Source: Aeriscardovia sp040773385
GTDB taxonomy: Bacteria > Actinomycetota > Actinomycetes > Actinomycetales > Bifidobacteriaceae
Direction: 5' to 3'
Length of the DNA: 15,821 bases
Assembly (NCBI GenBank): GCA_040773385.1
Contig: JAXGWH010000030.1
Span: forward strand, 1-15,821
In this document: positions 7,660 through 11,808 of the stretch, one piece after another
Position numbering within the stretch: the stretch's first letter is position 1
How the letters are laid out: each line of letters starts with the position of its first letter
The notes under the pieces: model-generated
Told to the model about the DNA's origin: nothing
Database searches by the model: none
What the model saw: only the letters and a program-made list of their open reading frames with translations
Translations under genes and position numbers: made by a program

Positions 7660-7733
7660 GCCCCGGTAGCTCAGGGGATCAGAGCACGTGACTTCTAATC
7701 TCGGTGTCGAGGGTTCGAATCCCTCCCGGGGCA
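7660..7733 (+). tRNA. tRNA-Arg (anticodon UCU)
   Basis: A full cloverleaf of 74 nt can be drawn: acceptor GCCCCGG/CCGGGGC (7660-7666 with 7726-7732), D stem GCTC/GAGC, anticodon loop CTTCTAA (7692-7698) with anticodon TCT at 7694-7696, T stem GAGGG/CCCTC with loop TTCGAAT, and discriminator A7733. It decodes AGA (and AGG by wobble), a rare codon in this GC-rich genome. The anticodon stem CGTGA/TCTCG has a T-T mismatch at its middle pair. No CCA follows (CAT instead). Its 3' part is the attL site of the integrated element, which restores a complete gene. Confidence 0.95.
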
Positions 7734-7734
7734 C
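7698..7734 (+). repeat. attL: attL core (left 37-bp direct repeat)
   Basis: The block runs from the last anticodon-loop base of tRNA-Arg through its 3' end and one further C, and is identical to 11667-11703. Similarity continues five bases further left with one mismatch (ttcta against ttctc). The 5' flank (7697 and below) is host. Confidence 0.93.
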
Positions 7735-7742
7735 ATAAGAAG

Positions 7743-7787
7743 CCCGTCACTCCAACGGTTTGAAACGTTCGGGTGGCGGGTATTTTT
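7743..7787 (+). terminator. Rho-independent terminator behind tRNA-Arg
   Basis: CCCGTCAC (7743-7750) pairs with GTGGCGGG (7773-7780), with further inner pairing AACG/CGTT, followed by TATTTTTG. It lies just inside the element, so after integration the tRNA transcript ends at an element-borne terminator. No T-run follows on the other strand. Confidence 0.9.
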
Positions 7788-7790
7788 GTA

Positions 7791-7816
7791 TCCAGACACG
7801 AATAGACACGATTGCC
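7791..7816 (+). promoter_or_regulatory. Candidate integrase arm-type sites, left end
   Basis: Two AGACACGA repeats (from 7794 and 7804) sit about 57 bp inside attL. The 26-bp stretch is nearly the same as 11517-11543 inside the right end, differing by a small gap and a base or two. Paired short repeats inside both ends are typical of arm sites bound by the N-terminal domain of tyrosine integrases. Binding is inferred. Confidence 0.55.
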
Positions 7817-7827
7817 TACTCATGTCC

Positions 7828-8235
7828 TCACTTGTAGATGATCATCGTCCTGTACCCCTCGCGCGATCCGGTCATTCCCTGGTCACGGAGCACGGCGAAC
7901 TTGATGTCCACGATCTGCCGTCCCTGTGCCTGGATGGAGGCGAGGAGCTGGTTGATCTCGAGATTGTATTTCGAGTCCGGTGCCATGTGCTGGTCGCGGA
8001 TGCGGGAGAATGATTGGTACATGAGGACGTGGATTTTACCGTCCTGCGGTTCGAGCACGCCGGTGAGTGCCATGTCGGCGGCGGCTTTTCCTGCTTTGAG
8101 CGTCTGTTTGCCGAGGTCGGCGGCTTTCTCGCCGAATGATCCAAAAACATTAGCCATGTGTCTGAGTCTAATCGGCCGACCGGTGCTTCTTGAAAGCTCG
8201 TCGGTGTTGGTATCATTGTTTTGAGGCTGATTCAT
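7828..8235 (-). CDS. Unrecognised 135-residue element protein
   Basis: I do not recognise this protein. The ATG at 8233-8235 has AAAGGA 8-13 nt upstream. Residues 1-25 are Asn/Thr-rich and probably disordered, 27-60 form an Ala/Lys/Gly-rich likely helix (KQTLKAGKAAADMALTGVL), and 65-135 look like a small alpha/beta domain with strands HVLMYQ, IVDIKFAVL and a C-terminal TMIIYK. The VDIKF...MIIYK ending resembles small DUF4177- or Cse60-type folds, but only as a weak pattern. No membrane segment is seen. It lies 16 bp downstream of the small HTH gene and is probably co-transcribed with it, so it could be a partner of that regulator (regulator-effector or antitoxin-toxin pair are guesses). Its stop is about 90 bp from attL. 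Confidence 0.8.
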   Translation of the reverse strand: MNQPQNNDTNTDELSRSTGRPIRLRHMANVFGSFGEKAADLGKQTLKAGKAAADMALTGVLEPQDGKIHVLMYQSFSRIRDQHMAPDSKYNLEINQLLASIQAQGRQIVDIKFAVLRDQGMTGSREGYRTMIIYK

Positions 8236-8251
8236 ATTGGTAGTCCTTTCT

Positions 8252-8518
8252 TCAGTCCTCATCGCCCTCTGCTGGCACAGAGGGCTTTTTATTTTCATGG
8301 ATGGCGACAAGCTGCGGGATCGGTCGCCCCGTCGCGTCGGCAAGACGACCGATCTCCACAGCAGTCAACGGAGAGGTTTCCGGAGAATCAAGACGACGGA
8401 GAAGCGTCGTCCTAGGTATTCCGGTCTGCTCGGCGATGGCAAGAACTGATTTTCCTGATTGCTCGATGGCGTCACGAACGTTATCCGCGACCTGCCTTGC
8501 ATACGTGATGCTGTCCAT
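8252..8518 (-). CDS. Small XRE-type helix-turn-helix regulator (cro/cI-like)
   Basis: The 88-residue protein has an XRE-type helix-turn-helix at about 23-46 (SVLAIAEQTGIPRTTLLRRL), an Ala/Glu helix after it, and a short charged tail ending in EGDED. The IPxxTLxRxL core matches that of the divergent HTH protein (8613-8984), so the two are probably distant paralogues that read related operators. The ATG at 8516-8518 lacks a good ribosome binding site. A promoter with -35 TTGACA and -10 TAACAT puts the transcript start within about 2 nt of the ATG, so a leaderless mRNA is likely. A 14-bp operator lies between -35 and -10, pointing to repression of this promoter. The 135-residue unknown gene follows. 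A plus-strand terminator hairpin is embedded in its 3' coding end. Confidence 0.85.
   Translation of the reverse strand: MDSITYARQVADNVRDAIEQSGKSVLAIAEQTGIPRTTLLRRLDSPETSPLTAVEIGRLADATGRPIPQLVAIHENKKPSVPAEGDED
8264..8295 (+). terminator. Plus-strand intrinsic terminator inside the HTH gene (antisense)
   Basis: A perfect 8-bp stem, GCCCTCTG (8264-8271) with CAGAGGGC (8278-8285), a 6-nt loop, then TTTTTATTTT. It is oriented to stop rightward transcription, although the gene it lies in is read leftward. It may block read-through from the tRNA into the switch region, or end an antisense RNA. Confidence 0.8.
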
Positions 8519-8525
8519 GCTTCAC

Positions 8526-8553
8526 ATGTTACTGCCCATGTGGGCAATGTCAA
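8526..8553 (-). promoter_or_regulatory. Promoter with embedded operator for the 8252-8518 HTH gene
   Basis: Read leftward: -35 TTGACA (complement of 8548-8553), 16-bp spacer, -10 TAACAT (complement of 8526-8531), then 7 nt to the ATG. The spacer contains the inverted repeat TGCCCATGTGGGCA (8533-8546), so a bound repressor would occlude RNA polymerase. The match to the -35 consensus is perfect. Confidence 0.75.
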
Positions 8554-8594
8554 TACAAAAAATGCCGTGCCAGACATTCCTGTGAGTCCGTTCG

Positions 8595-8619
8595 TGCTAT
8601 ACGATTGTCCATATGGACA
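8595..8619 (+). promoter_or_regulatory. Extended -10 promoter and second operator for the 8613-8984 HTH gene
   Basis: TGC-TATACG (8595-8603) is an extended -10 element with no good -35. Directly downstream is the perfect 14-bp palindrome TGTCCATATGGACA (8606-8619), which covers the expected start point and the ATG at 8613. It shares the consensus TGYCCATRTGGRCA with the operator at 8533-8546. No ribosome binding site is present, so a leaderless transcript is likely. Confidence 0.65.
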
Positions 8620-8984
8620 TGAATGAGGCCGTAGCAAAAGCAATCGCGGCAGAGCGCGGAGCATCTGGACTGACCATCAAGGCGCTCGCCGAAAAGTCGC
8701 AGATCCCCGAGCGGACGCTTATACGGATACTCAAAGGCGAGCGCGATATACATGTCGATCAGATAGCCCGTCTGTCCGATGTATTCGGAATCACTCCCGC
8801 GCGACTATTTGAAGAAGCACAAGACTTCAAAGCAAGGGACGAGAGGCCGGCTCCCATGCCGGTCTCTCCGATCGGCGACGCGATGGCCCAGCTTGAGAAG
8901 AAGGCCGGGTGGAAGGCCAACTACACGACGGCCGCATACCGTGACCCGAACAAGAAAGTGGAGAGTGAGACGCCCGATGACTGA
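8613..8984 (+). CDS. XRE-type helix-turn-helix repressor (ImmR-like)
   Basis: The 123-residue protein has an XRE-type helix-turn-helix at about 20-46 (LTIKALAEKSQIPERTLIRILKG in pieces), helices continuing to about residue 70, and a hydrophilic C-terminal tail. A partner peptidase follows with an 8-bp overlap (ATG 8977, stop TGA 8982-8984), suggesting translational coupling. In elements such as ICEBs1 a repressor (ImmR) overlaps the gene of its antirepressor protease (ImmA), and the same arrangement is seen here. Its start codon lies in a perfect operator palindrome, so it probably represses itself; the divergent HTH promoter carries a similar site. ATG 8619 is an alternative start. Neither start has a ribosome binding site, which fits a leaderless mRNA. 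Confidence 0.85.
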   Translation: MDMNEAVAKAIAAERGASGLTIKALAEKSQIPERTLIRILKGERDIHVDQIARLSDVFGITPARLFEEAQDFKARDERPAPMPVSPIGDAMAQLEKKAGWKANYTTAAYRDPNKKVESETPDD

Positions 8985-9411
8985 CCGGGTGAGTCTTATC
9001 GAGGACGAATGCCGGCGCATGCTCATTACTGTCCTGCTCGATTCAACGCTCCCCACACGAGGAGACGAGCCAGACCTAATGGGCTGGTACGACCGGCGAG
9101 CGCGAGAAATCCATATCGCCGGTGGTCTCTCACACGCACAAAAGCTCGTCACACTCCAGCACGAGTACATCCACGCCACACACGACATCTTCCACCGCTA
9201 GGATCCACAGCCCGGCGTTGAGGAGGCGCGGACACGTAATGAGACCGCAAAAGCACTCATAAAGCCAGCTGATTATCGGCTTGCGGAGAACATTTATGGC
9301 CCGGATCCATACGAGATCGCCGAGCAACTTGGCATTACGGTCGGTGTTGTCCGCGATTGGCAGGCTATCGCCCATGATGATCCGCGCCTGTGCGGGAAGG
9401 CGCTGGCATGA
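8977..9411 (+). pseudogene. ImmA/IrrE-like metallopeptidase, interrupted by an in-frame TAG
   Basis: The frame starts at ATG 8977, overlapping the end of the HTH gene, and carries the zinc motif HEYIH (codons 62-66) in LQHEYIHATHD, typical of ImmA/IrrE proteases that cleave the element's repressor. Codon 75 is TAG (9199-9201). The same frame stays open to TGA 9409-9411 and translates as a good family C-terminus (VEEARTRNETAKALI, then EQLGITVGVVRDWQ), including the region expected to hold the third zinc ligand. The truncated 74-residue product would lack it and is probably inactive. Full length would be 144 codons including the TAG. One point mutation explains it; suppression of the amber codon cannot be ruled out. 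Confidence 0.85.
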
Positions 9412-9441
9412 GCGGCGAGCGCCCGGCGTGTTTCGGGCATG

Positions 9442-9470
9442 AAAAAAGCCCCGGCGTTGTGGCCGGGGCT
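9442..9470 (-). terminator. Rho-independent terminator of the DUF4190/MmpS-like gene
   Basis: Read leftward: GCCCCGGC, 6-nt loop, GCCGGGGC, then TTTTTT (complement of 9442-9447). The 8-bp GC stem with its T-run lies 16 bp past the stop codon of the minus-strand gene. It has no T-run in the plus direction, so it acts one way only. Confidence 0.93.
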
Positions 9471-9485
9471 GTGGCTGGCGGTAGG

Positions 9486-10172
9486 TCAGTTGTCGAAGTC
9501 GATCATGCACGAGGCGTTGCCGGACTGTCCGGTGGCCTCCTTGTGCTGCTTCTGCTTGCCGTTGACGAGGATGGTGCAGGTGACCTTCTGGTTGTCATCG
9601 TCGGAGGTGAAGTCGGGCGACACGTCGACAGAGATCATTCCCTTGGCGTCCTTCGGGTCGACCTTCTTGCTCCATTTCTGGTTGAAGTCCTGGCTGGAGG
9701 AGGAGCCGCCGTTGTCGGACCACATGGCGGTGCCCTTGCCGGTGGCGGTCGCCTGAAGCTCCACGGACTTGATGTCCTCCTTGTTGCCGTCGCCCTGGCT
9801 GGAGAGCGTGGAGATGCCGGCCTTGTTCTCCGCCTCGTTGAACGCGTTGGACGCGGACTGCTGCATGCCGAGCGTGATGACGATGGCGAGTATGGAGAGG
9901 ACCGTGGCCACGATGCTCATGACACGGCCTTTCTTCTTCCCGTTCTTGCCGGTCTTGACGATGCCGATGATGGCGAACACCGCGCCGACGATGCCGAGGG
10001 CAAAGGCGGCGTTGTTGATGATGGGGATGAAGCTGAGGACGACGCCGATGATGCCGAGGACGAGGCCGGTGATGGCGAGCCCGCTGGTCTTGCGATCGTC
10101 CTGCTGTTTGTGCGGTGCCTGCTGTGCGGGCTGTGCCGGCTGTGGTGCCGGCTGGTTGTTCAGGTTTGTCAT
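9486..10172 (-). CDS. DUF4190 membrane protein with MmpS-like C-terminal domain
   Basis: The 228-residue protein starts with a Gln/Pro/Ala-rich cytoplasmic stretch (to about 30). Two glycine-rich hydrophobic segments of DUF4190 type follow (SGLAITGLVLGIIGVVLSFI and AAFALGIVGAVFAIIGIVK), then a basic KTGKNGKKKGR loop and a third membrane segment (VMSIVATVLSILAIVITLGM). The remaining about 110 residues should be outside the cell. Their end, VTCTILVNGKQKQH...GNASC, with two cysteines and a VNGK turn, resembles MmpS-type accessory domains (family resemblance only). The ATG at 10170-10172 has AGAAGGA upstream. It has its own promoter region and a strong terminator, so it is an independent cargo unit of the element. 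Function unknown; surface or export-related is a guess. Confidence 0.85.
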   Translation of the reverse strand: MTNLNNQPAPQPAQPAQQAPHKQQDDRKTSGLAITGLVLGIIGVVLSFIPIINNAAFALGIVGAVFAIIGIVKTGKNGKKKGRVMSIVATVLSILAIVITLGMQQSASNAFNEAENKAGISTLSSQGDGNKEDIKSVELQATATGKGTAMWSDNGGSSSSQDFNQKWSKKVDPKDAKGMISVDVSPDFTSDDDNQKVTCTILVNGKQKQHKEATGQSGNASCMIDFDN

Positions 10173-10191
10173 AAAGGATCCTTCTCTTACC

Positions 10192-10217
10192 GTCCGCGCC
10201 TGCGCGGACGACACGAT
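10192..10217. promoter_or_regulatory. Inverted repeat and GACACGAT site between the divergent cargo and integrase genes
   Basis: GTCCGCGC (10192-10199) and GCGCGGAC (10202-10209) form a perfect 8-bp inverted repeat with a 2-bp centre, next to GACACGAT (10210-10217). The tiny centre suits a dimeric repressor site better than a hairpin. The GACACGAT octamer is the same as in the candidate arm sites at both element ends, so the integrase might bind near its own promoter. Function is inferred. Confidence 0.5.
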
Positions 10218-10277
10218 CTAAACTACCACCCCACCGCAACGGTGCGGGAGGCATGGCGGCATGAGAGGTGACACTGT

Positions 10278-11606
10278 ATGAGCCGTGTGATGATCGATGA
10301 CCGTTGGCTCAAGGACGGGACGCCGGGGCGTGTGAAACGCTCGGTCGGACAGGCGCGCGACCCGATGGCCGCGAAGGTGCCGAAACATTGGAAGACGACG
10401 CTCTACGGGCATGGGATGCGCTGGAGGTGCCGCTGGTACCAGCCCGACAACCACGGCCGCCACCTGCAGAGGTCAAGGTCGTTCAAAAGCCTGCGGGAGG
10501 CGGAGGAGTTCGCCTCCGCGATGGAGGACGACGCGCGGCGCGGACGCTACCATGACCCGCGCGACGCCCAGCGCCCGTTCAGCGAGGCGGCGAGCGCGTG
10601 GCTCTCCTCGAAGGTCGACCTCAAGGCGTCGACGCGCGGACGCTACAGGCTCGAACTCGACCAGTATGTCCTCCCCCGGTGGGGCGCGGAGCCCGTAGGC
10701 ACCATCACCACGGCCGGCCTCCAGGACTGGGTGCGCGGACTGCAGGCGGGCGACTACCCGGTGCCCGCCACGCGGCACCACGCCGTCAGACCATTGTCGG
10801 CGCGGAGCATCCGCAGCATCGTGATGATCGTCACGGGCGGCGTGCTCTCCTATGCGGCGCAGAACGGATGAATACAGGACAACCCCGTGCGCCGCGTAAG
10901 GATACCCCGCCCCGAGGCGACGGGGCTGACGATCCTCAAGCCCGGGCAGGTCGCCGAACTGTCCCGGGCGGCGAGCGCGGTGGGCTCATGGCAGGACGGG
11001 CTGCTCGTGCGCTTCCAGGCGTATGTGGGCACGCGTATCGACGAGACGCTTGCCCTGCGGGTCGGCGACATCGACTGGAGGCGTTCCCTGGCACATGTGG
11101 AGCGGACGTGGACCTCTGACGGGCATGACCATATGGTGCTGGGCACGCCGAAGAACGGTAGGGCGCGCGTGGTGGCGCTGCCGGGGTCGGTGCTCAGCGA
11201 TCTGGCGCGCCTGTGCGCGGACAAGGCGGACGGCGACTATGTGTTCACGTCGCCGCAGGGCCGGCCGGTGAACGTGCGCAACTGGAGGAACCGTGTCTGG
11301 TACAGGGCTTTGGACGAGGCTGGCATGGACAGGCGCGTGGTGACGATCCACTCGCTGCGGCACACGTATGCGAGCATGGCGATCGCCGGGCATGCGGATG
11401 TGAAGACGTTGCAGCAGCAGTTGGGGCATTCGTCGGCGGCGGTCACGCTGGACGTGTATGCGCAGTTGTTCCCGTCGCGCCTGTCGGAGGTGGCGGGTGT
11501 GATCGATTCGATCGTGTCCAGACACGATTCAGACACGATTGCCGGTCAAAATCGTGAAGATGATGAAGACATGACGGGAATCGGTGGGTATCAGTTTTCC
11601 GCGTGA
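10278..11606 (+). pseudogene. int: Tyrosine recombinase (integrase), interrupted by an in-frame TGA
   Basis: The frame starts at ATG 10278 (GAGAGGTG upstream). It has an arm-binding-like N-terminus (MRWRCRWYQPDN...FKSLREAEEFA), a core-binding domain (SEAASAWLSSKVDLKASTRG onward) and the catalytic domain with the full RKHRHY set: Arg253 (GTRIDE), Lys292 (TPKNG), His358 and Arg361 (HSLRHTYAS), His384 (LGHSS) and Tyr394 (VYAQLF). Codon 198 is TGA (10869-10871), giving AQNG-stop-IQDNPVRRV. Family members usually have Trp or similar there, so TGG to TGA is the simplest explanation. The frame is otherwise open to 11606 (443 codons with the final stop). The fragments alone lack either the catalytic residues or the arm domain; restart at GTG 10887 is possible. 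It ends 60 bp from attR. Confidence 0.92.
11511..11543 (+). promoter_or_regulatory. Candidate integrase arm-type sites, right end
   Basis: ATCGTGTC (11511-11518) is inverted relative to GACACGAT at 11521-11528, and an 11-bp unit cagacacgatt is tandemly repeated at 11519-11529 and 11530-11540. The stretch 11517-11543 nearly matches 7791-7816 at the left end. It lies inside the 3' coding end of int, about 125 bp before attR. Confidence 0.55.
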
Positions 11607-11632
11607 TTCCAACGTTCTGAGGCCTCCATCAT

Positions 11633-11666
11633 CTCCTGTGTACTGCTGAAGAGACAGGGGTTTCTC
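11633..11666 (+). terminator. Weak possible terminator behind the integrase
   Basis: CTCCTGT (11633-11639) can pair with ACAGGGG (11654-11660, one G-T pair), followed by TTTCTC. The loop is long (14 nt) and the T-run short, so this is a tentative call. Confidence 0.3.
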
Positions 11667-11703
11667 ATCTCGGTGTCGAGGGTTCGAATCCCTCCCGGGG
11701 CAC
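11667..11703 (+). repeat. attR: attR core (right 37-bp direct repeat)
   Basis: Identical to 7698-7734. It corresponds to the 3' end of a tRNA-Arg gene without its 5' half. The bases after it complete an encoded ACCA end (A11702, then CCA 11703-11705), as expected for the original host tRNA end. Confidence 0.93.
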
Positions 11704-11714
11704 CATCCTTCATG

Positions 11715-11779
11715 GTTCTTTATGACCGTTCTTTGTGACCGTTCTTTGTGACCGTTCAGTGTGCACGATCTTTGTGTCC
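11715..11779 (+). repeat. 13-bp tandem repeat x5 between attR and dnaG
   Basis: Five contiguous 13-bp units start at 11715, 11728, 11741, 11754 and 11767. The first three are gttctttRtgacc (units 2 and 3 identical), the fourth is gttcagtgtgcac and the fifth gatctttgtgtcc. The array fills most of the gap between the element and the dnaG stop codon. Confidence 0.9.
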
Positions 11780-11781
11780 GG

Positions 11782-11808
11782 CGATCAGAAACGCCCGTCG
11801 ATCAGAAA
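11782..11808 (+). repeat. 10-bp direct repeat (period 17) across the dnaG stop codon
   Basis: cgatcagaaa occurs at 11782-11791 and 11799-11808. The second copy contains the dnaG stop codon (complement of 11802-11804), so the end of the gene appears duplicated into the non-coding side. Confidence 0.7.

Larger units (their letters stand above)
7698..11703 (+). mobile_element. About 4-kb integrative element in tRNA-Arg (decaying)
   Basis: A 37-bp perfect direct repeat (7698-7734 and 11667-11703) flanks the region. The left copy is the 3' part of the tRNA-Arg gene and the right copy is the displaced host tRNA end, the classic footprint of tyrosine-integrase insertion. Contents: unknown protein, two XRE-type regulators with a shared operator type, an ImmA/IrrE-like peptidase gene (nonsense), a DUF4190/MmpS-like membrane protein and a tyrosine integrase (nonsense). 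The regulator part is clearly less GC-rich than host genes (28 of 60 bases G+C in 8581-8640, against 40 of 60 in 11041-11100, counted by hand). No replication, conjugation, excisionase or phage structural gene is recognised, so it may be a reduced prophage or ICE remnant, or a small satellite-like element. Confidence 0.9.

Noticed and set aside
7555..7734. 60-residue N-terminal extension of the glycosyltransferase ORF (begins MPREGFEPST)
   Set aside because: It is the antisense translation of the tRNA-Arg gene and its leader. The strong ribosome binding site before ATG 7552-7554 marks the true start.
8613..8984. Excisionase (Xis) among the HTH genes
   Set aside because: Both HTH proteins look like XRE-type repressors rather than winged-helix Xis or AlpA proteins, and the operator layout fits a switch.
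10869..10871. TGA recoded as tryptophan or a programmed readthrough
   Set aside because: xseA, xseB, ribU, the ECF fusion, dnaG and dgt all end in TGA here, so TGA is a normal stop. The second nonsense in this element is TAG. No readthrough signal is seen.
10887..11606. Separate complete recombinase gene starting at GTG 10887
   Set aside because: Same frame as the upstream part, with no ribosome binding site of its own, and it lacks the N-terminal domains. It is better read as the second part of a broken integrase.
11715..11779. CRISPR array
   Set aside because: Units are 13 bp, contiguous and without spacers; no cas genes are present.
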